A stretch of DNA of 12,913 bases from Angelakisella sp. (GCA_022794295.1 JAAWEO010000038.1:1-12913); one strand, 5' to 3'. Shown: positions 1-6,561, counted from the first letter of the stretch. The notes: a model not told the origin generated them from the sequence alone. Numbers and translations: made by a program.

Positions 1-34
1 CCCGCACACACCCTCGTAGGGTCTAAAGTTTAGG

Positions 35-97
35 GCCGCCCTTTTCAAAGGGCGGCAGGTCCAGGGCGGCGCCCTGGTCGCCCTCCGCAGAGGGCGA
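35..97. repeat. Three tandem short hairpins, start-of-window repeat element
   Basis: Three perfect inverted repeats lie almost back to back. The first has arms 35-44 and 47-56 (10 bp, GCCGCCCTTT with a 2-nt loop). The second has arms 61-67 and 71-77 (CCAGGGC/GCCCTGG). The third has arms 78-84 and 91-97 (TCGCCCT/AGGGCGA). A comparable CCAGGGA/TCCCTGG hairpin lies at 12852-12868, also followed by an ACTTTCT hairpin. This suggests one interspersed repeat family; the family assignment is inference. Confidence 0.6.
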
Positions 98-137
98 AAC
101 TCCCCCGCATCCTTACCGGAGGGCGCATTTTTCTTTG

Positions 138-172
138 CTTACTTTCTTTTTGAAAGAAAAAAAGAAAGTAAG
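138..172. repeat. CTTACTTTCT hairpin
   Basis: A perfect 14-bp inverted repeat: left arm 138-151 begins CTTACTTTCT, right arm 159-172 ends AGAAAGTAAG, with a 7-nt loop. It matches in layout and partly in sequence the hairpin at 12878-12907. It could act as a weak terminator because its arms are T- and A-rich, but it reads more like the end piece of a repeated intergenic element. Confidence 0.6.
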
Positions 173-243
173 AGCCTGCTCGCCCCGCACCCAGCTAACC
201 TGCAAATACACCCCAGTGGGGTGTTTTGCAATCCAGCCCCCCT

Positions 244-275
244 CGCATGAACCGGCCTTCAGGCCGGTTCATGCG
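244..275. repeat. Perfect 14-bp hairpin
   Basis: CGCATGAACCGGCC (244-257) and its exact reverse complement (262-275) flank a TTCA loop. No T-run follows on either side, so it is not an intrinsic terminator. It lies 17 bases before the terminator stem at 293. It may be part of the repeat-rich spacer or an RNA-processing structure; nothing in the sequence decides. Confidence 0.65.
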
Positions 276-292
276 ACCCGCTACAGGCCCCC

Positions 293-330
293 CGCACCCG
301 GAGAGAAGAAAATCCGGGTGCGCCTTTTTA
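293..330 (+). terminator. Rho-independent terminator of an upstream gene outside the window
   Basis: A 10-bp perfect stem (CGCACCCGGA at 293-302, TCCGGGTGCG at 313-322) with an A-rich loop is followed by CC and TTTTTATTT. The T-tail is on the + strand, so it ends transcription entering from the left. Confidence 0.8.
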
Positions 331-428
331 TTTGGCAAAAAATGGGGCCCCATGCAAGAAATCCCGGCTTTTTTGACACATCTTAAAAGAGAACAGAAAA
401 AGCTTTTCTTGGAAAGGAGCCCTGCCCT

Positions 429-1298
429 ATGAAACGGACCATCTGTATTGCCGCCGCCCTGGTGTTTACCCTCCTTATTGCCGCCGCCTGCGGAAAACAA
501 AAGGAAGGCGTCACCTTTACCGCCGCCGTGGAGGAACGGGGCGAAAACTCCATTTTGGTGCTGGCGGAGGAAGGCGCCGGCGTCCGCCGGTCCTCTGACC
601 GCTTTTGGGTGAGCCTTGCCGGGGCAAGGGTGGTGGACGAGGAAGGGAAAGCCCTGAAAGCCGGGGACCTTCGCCTTTATGACCGGGTGGAGATCACCTT
701 TGACGGAAGCATCGCTGAAAGCAGTCCCGCACAGATCACCGCCCAAAGGGTGGCCCGTTTGGCAAAGGAGAGCCTCACCCGGGAAAGGGTCGCGGCACTG
801 GCAGAAAAGGGGGACGCCCTGACCTGGGGAGACTTTTTCCCCTATCAGGGGGATGATGTGGGCTCCGGCCTGATGATCCTCCGGTTTGAGCTGGCGGAGG
901 GCGGGACCCTGTGGGTGGGGGGAACCCCCGCCGAGGAAAAGCCCTGGTATATCCGCCTCTGCCGCGGGGAGAATTTGGAAAACTATATGGAGCTCCGGGA
1001 GGCCGATCTGGAAAAGTACCTGGCGGGGGAGGGGATCCTCCTTCGCGCCAGGGCAGAGGATGATCCGGCGGCCATTATGGCGGAGGGCCAGGTCTACCTT
1101 CTGGCGGAGGCTCCCATGCCCGCCGAGGTGGAGGAAAGCGCCATTTTCGGCCGCACCACCTCCTACACCGATGGCTGGCCCGGCCAGGATGGGGAGACCA
1201 ACTTCTCCCGGGAGCTGGACCTCCCCTATGCCCGGGTGGAGGGAGGGATCGCCGTGCGGTATGGGAACGAATGGTACCTCTGCAAGCCGGAAAAATAG
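429..1298 (+). CDS. Secreted lipoprotein of unknown function
   Basis: A 289-residue protein with a clear lipoprotein signal: a short basic start (MKR), a hydrophobic stretch over residues 5-20, and a lipobox ending in Cys21 (IAAAC). It should be anchored outside the cell membrane. The segment around residues 75-105 contains DRVEITFDGSIAESSPAQI, a pattern I associate with small secreted OB-like domains of Firmicutes (DUF3221-type); this family link is tentative. The remaining two thirds is acidic, rich in Glu, Gly and Ala, with no catalytic motif I recognise. The ATG has a good ribosome site (GGAAAGGAG, 9 bases upstream). It stands alone, between a terminator at 293-330 and another at 1314-1348. 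Confidence 0.85.
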   Translation: MKRTICIAAALVFTLLIAAACGKQKEGVTFTAAVEERGENSILVLAEEGAGVRRSSDRFWVSLAGARVVDEEGKALKAGDLRLYDRVEITFDGSIAESSPAQITAQRVARLAKESLTRERVAALAEKGDALTWGDFFPYQGDDVGSGLMILRFELAEGGTLWVGGTPAEEKPWYIRLCRGENLENYMELREADLEKYLAGEGILLRARAEDDPAAIMAEGQVYLLAEAPMPAEVEESAIFGRTTSYTDGWPGQDGETNFSRELDLPYARVEGGIAVRYGNEWYLCKPEK

Positions 1299-1313
1299 AA
1301 AGGAAACCGCCCT

Positions 1314-1348
1314 GGGCCCGAAGCTGGAAAAACAGCTCCGGGCCCTTT
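1314..1348 (+). terminator. Terminator after the lipoprotein gene
   Basis: GGGCCCG plus AGCTG on the left pairs with CAGCT plus CGGGCCC on the right (arms 1314-1325 and 1333-1345, one mismatch, loop mostly A). Only three T follow, so the tail is weak, but the stem is strong and lies 16 bases after the stop codon. Confidence 0.65.
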
Positions 1349-1402
1349 GGGCCGCCGCCCGGGGGGGGGGAGGCGCCATTCCCCAAAAATTTTTAAGAAA
1401 TG

Positions 1403-1431
1403 GTGCAATTTCCCTTTTAAACTGATATACT
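1403..1431 (+). promoter_or_regulatory. Extended -10 promoter of the O-acetylation operon
   Basis: TATACT at 1426-1431 is preceded by TG at 1423-1424, giving an extended -10. A weak -35 candidate (GTGCAA, 1403-1408) lies 17 bases upstream. An A/T-rich stretch (1385-1400) could act as an UP element. Ten consecutive G lie further upstream at 1361-1370. The predicted start of transcription is near 1438, about 34 bases before the MBOAT start codon. Confidence 0.65.
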
Positions 1432-1471
1432 AAAGGATACCGCTTATTTTGTCCGAGGATGGAGGGCGCTT

Positions 1472-2851
1472 ATGGTTTTCAGCAGCATCCTGTTTTTGTT
1501 CCGCTTTTTTCCCGCCGCTATGGCGGTCTATTTCCTTACCCCCAAACGGTTTCGGAACATGGTCCTTCTGGTGGAGAGCCTGATCTTCTACTCCTGGGGG
1601 GAGGTCCGCTATTTTCCCATTATGGTGGCTTCCATTTTGGTGGACTACATCGCCAGCAACGGCATCGAGAAGCACCGGGAGAACCGGAGGGCCTGCCGGG
1701 CCTTTCTTTGCCTTTCGGTGGTCTTTAACCTGGGGATGCTGGGCTTCTTTAAATACACCAACTTCCTTTTGGGGAACCTGGAGGCCCTCTTTGGCCTCTC
1801 CCTGCCGGCGCTGTCCCTTACCCTGCCCCTGGGGATCAGCTTTTACACCTTCCAGACCATGTCCTACACCATCGATGTCTACCGGGGAAAGGTCCCGGCG
1901 GAAAAGAACATTGTGGACTTCGGGGCCTTTGTTGTCCTTTTCCCCCAGCTGATCGCCGGCCCCATCGTCCGGTACACCGATGTGAACCGGGAGCTGAAAA
2001 GCCGTATGATCACCCCCGCCAGCTTCCAGGAGGGGGTGGACATCTTCATCCGGGGCCTGGGGCGGAAGGTCCTGATCGCCAACAACATCGGCGCCCTTTG
2101 GACCGAGGTCTCGGCCATGAACTTCTCGGCCATCTCCACCCCACTGGCCTGGCTGGGGATCCTGGCCTACACCTTCCAGATCTATTTCGATTTTTCCGGC
2201 TACTCCCAGATGGCTATCGGCCTGGGGCGGATGCTGGGCTTTTCCTTCCCCCAAAACTTTAACGACCCCTATATTGCCAAAAGCGTCACCGAGTTCTGGC
2301 GGCGGTGGCATATGACCCTGGGCTCCTGGTTCCGGGAATACCTGTACATCCCACTGGGGGGCAACCGCTGCTCCTTCCCCCGGCAGATCTTCAACCTGTT
2401 TGTGGTCTGGGCCGCCACCGGCCTGTGGCACGGGGCCAGCTGGAACTTTGTTTTGTGGGGCCTTTACTTCTTTGTTTTTCTGGTGCTGGAAAAGGCCTTT
2501 CTCCGTCCCTTCCTGGAAAGGAGCCGGGTCATCGGCCACCTTTACCTGGTGTTTTTGGTGGTGGTCAGCTGGGCCCTTTTCGCCATCACCGACTTCGCCG
2601 CCCTGGGGCGCTTCCTTACCGCCATGTTCGCCTTCCGGGGGGGCAGCGAATGGCTTTACTACCTGCGGAATTACGGCGTCACCTTCCTTTTGGCTGCGAT
2701 GCTCTCCACCCCCCTGCTGGCAAAGGCGGAGGCTCGCTTCGGGAAGCACCTGAGGCCCGTAAAGGTAATTGCCCTTACGGTGGTCCTGGTGGCAAGCATC
2801 GCCTACCTGGAGGACGCCACCTACAACCCCTTCCTCTATTTCCGGTTCTGA
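1472..2851 (+). CDS. MBOAT-family membrane O-acyltransferase (AlgI/PatA-like)
   Basis: This 459-residue multi-pass membrane protein should transfer acetyl groups from the cytoplasm to an exported polysaccharide or wall polymer. Hydrophobic segments alternate with short loops along the whole length. The family signature is clear: PLGISFYTFQTMSYTIDVYRG, an FPQLIAGPIVRY segment, a FWRRWHMTLGSWFREYLYIPLGGNR segment, then LWHGASWNFVLWG, whose His320 is the expected catalytic residue. The length is usual for AlgI-type MBOAT proteins. Start: ATG with GGAGG (1461-1465) six bases upstream. The DHHW partner starts 19 bases after the stop, which is the standard two-gene acetylation pair. The acceptor polymer cannot be told from here. 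Confidence 0.93.
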   Translation: MVFSSILFLFRFFPAAMAVYFLTPKRFRNMVLLVESLIFYSWGEVRYFPIMVASILVDYIASNGIEKHRENRRACRAFLCLSVVFNLGMLGFFKYTNFLLGNLEALFGLSLPALSLTLPLGISFYTFQTMSYTIDVYRGKVPAEKNIVDFGAFVVLFPQLIAGPIVRYTDVNRELKSRMITPASFQEGVDIFIRGLGRKVLIANNIGALWTEVSAMNFSAISTPLAWLGILAYTFQIYFDFSGYSQMAIGLGRMLGFSFPQNFNDPYIAKSVTEFWRRWHMTLGSWFREYLYIPLGGNRCSFPRQIFNLFVVWAATGLWHGASWNFVLWGLYFFVFLVLEKAFLRPFLERSRVIGHLYLVFLVVVSWALFAITDFAALGRFLTAMFAFRGGSEWLYYLRNYGVTFLLAAMLSTPLLAKAEARFGKHLRPVKVIALTVVLVASIAYLEDATYNPFLYFRF

Positions 2852-2870
2852 TGAAAGGAGGCCGAAGTTG

Positions 2871-4127
2871 ATGAAGCAGATCAAATTTCTGAGGGAGTAC
2901 GCCCTGCTGGTACTCTTTGTGCTGATCATGGGGGGATTTTTCCTTCTGGACCTTTGCTTTACCTCCAACCCCTACAGCGAGCTGGAGAACCGCAAGCTGA
3001 AGCAGAAGCCCGCCTTCTCCCTGGAGTCCCTCCTGGAGAACCGGTACACCAAGGATTACGAGGCGTATATTAACGACCAGTTTGTGGGGCGGGACGGGTG
3101 GATCACCCTGAAATCCGTCTTTGAATCGGCCCTGGGCAAGACGGAAAACAACGGGGTGGTTTACGGGGCGGACGGGTACATCTTCAACAAGCTGTACCGC
3201 CCCGGCCTGGCAGAGACCCGGTCCAACGGCACCGGCTTTGGCGGGGACGGAGAGGACACTGCCGCCCTGCCGGTGCTGAACCAGGCCCAGCTGGACAGGA
3301 ACATCGGCTTTTTGACCACCTTTCTGGATTCCTACGACGGACACGTGACGGTTGCCATTGCCCCCAATTCCTACGGCGTTCTGGAGGAGAAGCTTCCCCC
3401 CTTCCTCCCGAACCTGGACCAGGAGGCGGAGATCGGAGCGGTTTATGACGCCGCTGCCCGGGAGAAAGTGACCACCCTGGACCTGCTGGGGCCATTGACC
3501 CGGGAGGCAGAGAACCGCCAGGTGTGCTACCGCACCGACCACCACTGGACCACCGAGGGGGCCTGGGTGGGGTACCGGGCCTACTGTGAGGGCCGGGGCC
3601 TTCCCTATGCCACCCTGGAGGAGCTGGCCCCCTGCCGCCGGGAGGAGCCGGGCTTTTTGGGGACCTACTACAACAAGAGCAAGAACTTCGGTGTCCAGGC
3701 GGACACCCTGGTCTGGTACGACATTCCCGTCAGCGATGTGACCATTGACGGGGAGCGCACCGTTTTACAGGGGGACGGTTCCCGGGTGGAGGTCACCGGC
3801 CTTTACCAGCGGGAAAAGCTTTCCACCCGGGACAAGTACGCAGCCTTTCTGTACGGCAACAACGGCCTTACCGTTATTAAGGCAGAGAACAACAAGGGAC
3901 ACCGGGAGGGGGAGACCAGCCGTGTACTGGTCATTAAGGACAGCTACGGCAACTGCTTTGCCCCCTTCCTCACCTACAGCTACGACGAGGTGTGGGTGGC
4001 GGACCTGCGGAACATGACCTTCCGGGTCAGCCAGGTGCTGGCGGAGAACAGCTTTGACGACGTGCTGATCCTATACAATCTGGACACCTTCCAGGAGGAC
4101 CGGAACTTCTCCCGGATCACCTATTAG
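2871..4127 (+). CDS. DHHW-family protein (AlgJ/AlgX-like SGNH-type acetylation partner)
   Basis: A 418-residue protein anchored by one N-terminal membrane segment (about residues 8-28), with the rest outside the cell. The name-giving motif is Asp223-His224-His225-Trp226, followed by TTEGAWVGYRAY. A second conserved block, VLVIKDSYGN (Asp357, Ser358), near the C-terminus supplies the Ser expected of SGNH-type esterases and acetyltransferases; the catalytic assignment follows the AlgJ/AlgX families and is inference here. It would receive acetyl groups from the MBOAT protein just upstream. Start: ATG at 2871 with AAAGGAGG about 10 bases upstream. The frame stays open back to 2769, but that part overlaps the MBOAT gene and is not coding. 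Confidence 0.9.
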   Translation: MKQIKFLREYALLVLFVLIMGGFFLLDLCFTSNPYSELENRKLKQKPAFSLESLLENRYTKDYEAYINDQFVGRDGWITLKSVFESALGKTENNGVVYGADGYIFNKLYRPGLAETRSNGTGFGGDGEDTAALPVLNQAQLDRNIGFLTTFLDSYDGHVTVAIAPNSYGVLEEKLPPFLPNLDQEAEIGAVYDAAAREKVTTLDLLGPLTREAENRQVCYRTDHHWTTEGAWVGYRAYCEGRGLPYATLEELAPCRREEPGFLGTYYNKSKNFGVQADTLVWYDIPVSDVTIDGERTVLQGDGSRVEVTGLYQREKLSTRDKYAAFLYGNNGLTVIKAENNKGHREGETSRVLVIKDSYGNCFAPFLTYSYDEVWVADLRNMTFRVSQVLAENSFDDVLILYNLDTFQEDRNFSRITY

Positions 4128-4160
4128 AGGGTTAGAGTTAGATATTAGAGGGGCGTCATC

Positions 4161-4538
4161 ATGACCAGAGAGGAATTGTGGGACCACGCGGAAAGGGTCT
4201 ACGGGAGCCGGCCGGAGTATCTCTGGGCCAGCTCCCCCAATACCGCCATTCTCCGCCGGGGGGACACCGGAAAGTGGTTTGCCGCCCTCCTGGATGTCCC
4301 CAGGGCGCGGCTGGGTCTCCCCGGGGAGGGGAGGACGGACCTTCTGAACCTGAAATGCGGCCCGGAGCTGATGGGGTCTCTCCGGGGGAAGGAGGGGTAC
4401 CTGCCGGCCTACCACATGAACAAAGGCAGCTGGATCGGCCTTCTGCTGGAGGGACCGGTGTCCCGGGAGGAGCTGATCTGGCTATTAGATATCAGCTATG
4501 AGCTGGCAATCAAGCAGCGAAAGGGGAGCAGCAGATGA
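4161..4538 (+). CDS. MmcQ/YjbR-family small protein
   Basis: A 125-residue cytoplasmic protein. The late HMNKGSWIGLLLEG block followed by a final helix (EELIWLLDISYELAIKQ) is typical of the MmcQ/YjbR (CyaY-like fold) family, as is the opening MTREELWDHAERVYG. The family has been described as DNA-binding on structural grounds, but its cellular role is not settled. GAGGGG lies seven bases before the ATG. It begins 33 bases after the DHHW gene with no terminator between them, so it is probably co-transcribed. Its stop overlaps the next start (ATGA at 4535-4538), which implies translational coupling. A 10-base direct repeat, TATTAGAGGG, lies at 4122-4131 and 4143-4152 in the gap before it. Confidence 0.85.
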   Translation: MTREELWDHAERVYGSRPEYLWASSPNTAILRRGDTGKWFAALLDVPRARLGLPGEGRTDLLNLKCGPELMGSLRGKEGYLPAYHMNKGSWIGLLLEGPVSREELIWLLDISYELAIKQRKGSSR

Positions 4539-5035
4539 AGCTCAGCATTGATGGTCCGGGAATCGCCCTCTTTTCCCCGGGGATGACCGAAGGCATCGGG
4601 AAGGGGGATGACTTCCTCGGGGAGGAGTTTGTTCAGCCGGAGGACATTGGGCGCCATGTCCGGGCGGGGGATGTCACCGCCTTTTGCACCGGGAGCCCGG
4701 GGGACTACCTTCTGGAATGCCGGGAGGGCTACCCCGATGAAGATGCCTGCAGGGAGTACCCGGTGGGGCTCCGTTTGGGCCTGGAGGTTCGGGGCGGAGA
4801 GGTTTGGGTCACCGACCTGTTCTGGCTGTCCTGGTTCCCCAAGGAGTGCCCGCCGGAGCAGGTGCTCCGGATGGCTGATGGCTTTTACCATTTGACCGTC
4901 CTCACCCGCAAGCCGGATTCCGGGCGCTGGGGGGAGAACCAGAGGATCCTCCTTTACTGGAACCCCCTGCCGGAGATGCCCAAGCTGGCGTGGCAGGGGG
5001 CGCCCCTGCTGCTACCGGAGGAGGAATGGGGCTGA
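4535..5035 (+). CDS. Unrecognised 166-residue cytoplasmic protein
   Basis: I do not recognise this family. The protein is acidic, has no signal peptide or membrane segment, and looks like a compact beta-rich domain: many alternating hydrophobic stretches, a Trp-rich centre (VWVTDLFWLSWFPKE) and two sites rich in Gly-Asp near the N-terminus. The start overlaps the stop of the YjbR-family gene (ATGA), and its own stop overlaps the next start (TGATG at 5033-5037). It therefore sits in the middle of a tightly coupled trio. Such clusters of small acidic soluble proteins can be immunity genes of contact toxins, but no toxin gene is in view, so that is only one possibility. Confidence 0.8.
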   Translation: MKLSIDGPGIALFSPGMTEGIGKGDDFLGEEFVQPEDIGRHVRAGDVTAFCTGSPGDYLLECREGYPDEDACREYPVGLRLGLEVRGGEVWVTDLFWLSWFPKECPPEQVLRMADGFYHLTVLTRKPDSGRWGENQRILLYWNPLPEMPKLAWQGAPLLLPEEEWG

Positions 5036-5370
5036 TGGAATACCTAGTGACCGAATCCCAGCGCAAGGCCAGCCGAAGCACCTGCTACATCGAGTTTCAA
5101 AAGGGGCAATATCATGGGTGCTGGCAGGAGGATTCGGTGAGCCTTCACGACGACCTTTGGACGCAGAACCATCTTTCGGTGCTGTTCGGGCGGGTTCTGC
5201 CGGACTTTGACTTTTACGGGATCACCACAGTAAATGCCGCCCAATGGGAGGAGCTGCTGGGGCTGGTCCGGGAGTGTGAGCCGGGGCAGGGGGCCATCCT
5301 GGCAGAGCTGGCCCCCTGGGTGGAGGACTGCTTCCGGGAGCACGAGGTCTTTACCATCATTGGGATGTAA
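5035..5370 (+). CDS. Unrecognised 111-residue acidic protein
   Basis: A small acidic cytoplasmic protein with no signal peptide or membrane segment and no motif I can name. The central stretch has several aromatic residues (LPDFDFYGITTVNAAQWEEL) and the end is FTIIGM. I chose ATG 5035 because GGAGGAGG lies about nine bases upstream and it overlaps the preceding stop (TGATG). An in-frame ATG at 5026 lies directly against that ribosome site and is unlikely. The layout (short, acidic, DFDFYG then Trp-Glu-Glu, ending in a hydrophobic strand) reminds me of polymorphic-toxin immunity proteins, but this is an impression, not an assignment. The stop codon lies inside a hairpin that probably ends the operon. 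Confidence 0.75.
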   Translation: MEYLVTESQRKASRSTCYIEFQKGQYHGCWQEDSVSLHDDLWTQNHLSVLFGRVLPDFDFYGITTVNAAQWEELLGLVRECEPGQGAILAELAPWVEDCFREHEVFTIIGM

Positions 5371-5396
5371 GGGATGGTTACATCCCCAATTTGTTA
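5360..5396 (+). terminator. Terminator containing the stop codon of the preceding gene
   Basis: TTGGGATGTAA (5360-5370) pairs with TTACATCCCCAA (5378-5389) with one bulged C and a 7-base loop; TTTGTTATAG follows. The left arm includes the last two codons and the TAA stop. The T-tail is only moderate. Confidence 0.6.
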
Positions 5397-5481
5397 TAGC
5401 CTGAGCTTGGCCTGTGGGGGAGATTTTGCAGATGCCGCCGGAGCTTTTGGCACCGCTGTTTTTGCCGGTGGCCTTCTGTTT

Positions 5482-5517
5482 ATAAAAAGCAGCAGCCTTG
5501 ATTTTTCAAGGCTGCTG
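5482..5517 (-). terminator. Terminator of the flavoprotein reductase gene
   Basis: A perfect 12-bp stem (CAGCAGCCTTGA at 5490-5501, TCAAGGCTGCTG at 5506-5517) with a TTTT loop. Read on the - strand it is followed by CTTTTTATAAA, a proper T-tail, 40 bases past the stop codon at 5558. The + strand side lacks a T-run, so the - direction is preferred. Confidence 0.85.
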
Positions 5518-5557
5518 TGCTGGGTGTGAAGGCAAGGCTGCTCGTGTGCTGCTTTCC

Positions 5558-6103
5558 TTAAAATTTCTCGGCCAGGGCTGCGGCCAGTGCACAGCCATCG
5601 GTCTTTTCAATATCACCAAGGTTCAGAACACCCGGAACGAGGACCTCGCCTGCCTTGGTCCATTTCAGCAGTGCGGCAGAGCGTTCCAGGGGAGCGCGCA
5701 CGCCGTCAAAAACGGACATGTCCTGCTCCTCACAGCAGGCAATAACTGCATACTCTTTCCCGGCAATATCCCTTCCGCCGACCACAAAGGAGAACAGACG
5801 GTCAATGACCCCTTTGATCTGTGCAGGAATGGAATACCAGTACACAGGCATGGAGAAGACCACAGCGTCAGCGGCAAGAATGGCGGGGGCCAGCATGTTG
5901 AAGTCATCATCAAAGGAGCAGGCCTTTCCGGTCTTAAAGCAGGTCTCACAAGCCCGGCAGCCCCCCACGTTTTTCAGGGCGGCATCAAAGCGGGTCACAG
6001 TATGGCCCTTGGCCTCTGCCGCCTGGATGAAAGCCTCTGTCATGGCAAAGCTGTTGCCTTTTTTCCGAGGGCTGCCAGTGATCACAACAATTTTTTTACC
6101 CAT
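5558..6103 (-). CDS. Iron-sulfur flavoprotein / NAD(P)H-dependent FMN reductase family
   Basis: A 181-residue cytoplasmic flavodoxin-like redox protein. The N-terminal strand and phosphate loop (VVITGSPRKKGNS, residues 6-18) bind FMN. Cys49, Cys52, Cys55 and Cys62 form a compact CX2CX2CX6C cluster, the signature of iron-sulfur flavoproteins that hold a [4Fe-4S] cluster beside FMN. MPVYWYSIPAQIKGVIDR is the usual second FMN-contact block, and the length is normal. GGAGG lies eight bases before the ATG. It is divergent from an HxlR regulator, with overlapping promoters between them, and ends at a strong terminator. It probably reduces quinones, nitro-compounds or similar electrophiles, or carries electrons; the substrate is unknown. 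GC content is visibly below that of its neighbours. Confidence 0.92.
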   Translation of the reverse strand: MGKKIVVITGSPRKKGNSFAMTEAFIQAAEAKGHTVTRFDAALKNVGGCRACETCFKTGKACSFDDDFNMLAPAILAADAVVFSMPVYWYSIPAQIKGVIDRLFSFVVGGRDIAGKEYAVIACCEEQDMSVFDGVRAPLERSAALLKWTKAGEVLVPGVLNLGDIEKTDGCALAAALAEKF

Positions 6104-6129
6104 ATAAAATACCTCCTGATTTTGCGGGC

Positions 6130-6158
6130 TTGACTTTGCCCGTTTCTGATAGTATCAT
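6130..6158 (+). promoter_or_regulatory. Promoter of the HxlR regulator gene
   Basis: TTGACT (6130-6135) and TATCAT (6153-6158) are separated by exactly 17 bases. Transcription would start near 6165, leaving a leader of roughly 60 bases that contains both operator-like palindromes. Confidence 0.7.
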
Positions 6159-6184
6159 TGTAACAGGAATAGAAGCAAAATCAA
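6157..6184 (-). promoter_or_regulatory. Promoter of the flavoprotein reductase gene
   Basis: Read on the - strand, TTGATT (complement of 6179-6184) and TACAAT (complement of 6157-6162) are separated by 16 bases. Both boxes match consensus well. The -10 overlaps the last bases of the -10 of the opposing promoter (6153-6158), so the two promoters probably compete. Confidence 0.65.
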
Positions 6185-6209
6185 GTACGCACATACAGGT
6201 GCGATACTT
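6183..6209. promoter_or_regulatory. Operator-like inverted repeat 1
   Basis: AAGTACGCAC (6183-6192) and GTGCGATACTT (6199-6209) are inverted copies differing by one inserted base, with a 6-base spacer. The left arm covers the -35 of the reductase promoter. It is likely a binding site for the adjacent HxlR regulator; this is inference from position and symmetry. Confidence 0.5.
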
Positions 6210-6223
6210 ACCAAAAGGAAAGT
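6206..6223. promoter_or_regulatory. Operator-like inverted repeat 2
   Basis: ACTTACC-AAAA-GGAAAGT is palindromic except for one base pair. It overlaps the right arm of repeat 1 and the ribosome site (AAAGGAA) of the regulator gene, so a protein bound here could block both transcription and ribosome access. The ACTTAC half-site resembles what is typical of HxlR-type operators. Confidence 0.5.
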
Positions 6224-6228
6224 GTGCA

Positions 6229-6561
6229 ATGAATGGACGCTGCATTTCCCAGGAGTGCCTTAGCGACACGGGCTTCAGCTATACTCTGTCATTGATCAAT
6301 GGCAAATACAAAATGACGATTCTTTATACCTTGATGGAATTTAAGGTCGTGCGGTTCAATGAAATAAAAAAGTATATCGGAAGGATCTCCTATAAAACAC
6401 TAAGCTCCACGCTGAAAGAGCTGGAGGCCGACAAGCTGGTGCACAGGGAGGAATACCCACAGATCCCGCCAAAGGTCGAGTACAGCCTAACGGAGCGGGG
6501 TAGGTCCCTGATGCCTATTTTGGACAGGATGTGCGAATGGGGAGAGCGTAACCGGCTTTGA
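6229..6561 (+). CDS. HxlR-family winged-helix transcription regulator
   Basis: A 110-residue DNA-binding protein, normal for HxlR/MarR-like regulators. It has the family pattern: a Cys near the N-terminus, then YTLSLINGKYKMTILYTLME, RFNEIKKYIGRISYKTLSSTLKELEADKLVHREEY (recognition helix region) and a wing ending KVEYSLTERGRSL. Two N-terminal Cys (Cys5, Cys10) and one near the C-terminus may allow redox or electrophile sensing, as in the YodB/CatR branch; that is inference. I chose ATG 6229, preceded by AAAGGAA eight bases upstream. The frame is open back to 6130, but that part holds the promoter. It probably represses itself and the divergent reductase. Confidence 0.9.
   Translation: MNGRCISQECLSDTGFSYTLSLINGKYKMTILYTLMEFKVVRFNEIKKYIGRISYKTLSSTLKELEADKLVHREEYPQIPPKVEYSLTERGRSLMPILDRMCEWGERNRL

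Larger units (their letters stand above)
1..428. other. Gene-free, hairpin-rich leader region
   Basis: No convincing gene lies here. Short open frames on both strands have no ribosome site and run through perfect inverted repeats. The stretch holds three small hairpins in tandem (35-97), a 14-bp-stem A/T-rich hairpin (138-172), a 14-bp perfect hairpin (244-275), a rho-independent terminator (293-330) and the ribosome site of the next gene (GGAAAGGAG at 411-419). A TTGACA box sits at 373-378, but no good -10 box lies at the right distance, so I do not call a promoter. Confidence 0.7.

Noticed and set aside
373..401. Promoter for the lipoprotein gene starting at TTGACA 373
   Set aside because: No acceptable -10 box lies 16-18 bases downstream.
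195..1379. Long open frame on the - strand across the lipoprotein gene
   Set aside because: It lies opposite a gene with a signal peptide and ribosome site, has a Pro/Gly-rich composition typical of GC-rich antisense frames, and runs through two terminator hairpins.
2769..2870. Longer N-terminus for the DHHW protein
   Set aside because: It would overlap the MBOAT gene by more than 80 bases and gives Trp/Thr/Ser-rich nonsense. ATG 2871 has a strong ribosome site and begins a normal membrane anchor.
1430..2968. 512-codon open frame on the - strand opposite the MBOAT gene
   Set aside because: The + strand protein has clear MBOAT motifs. The - frame is Gln/Gly/Lys/Val-rich low-complexity sequence with no ribosome site or motif.
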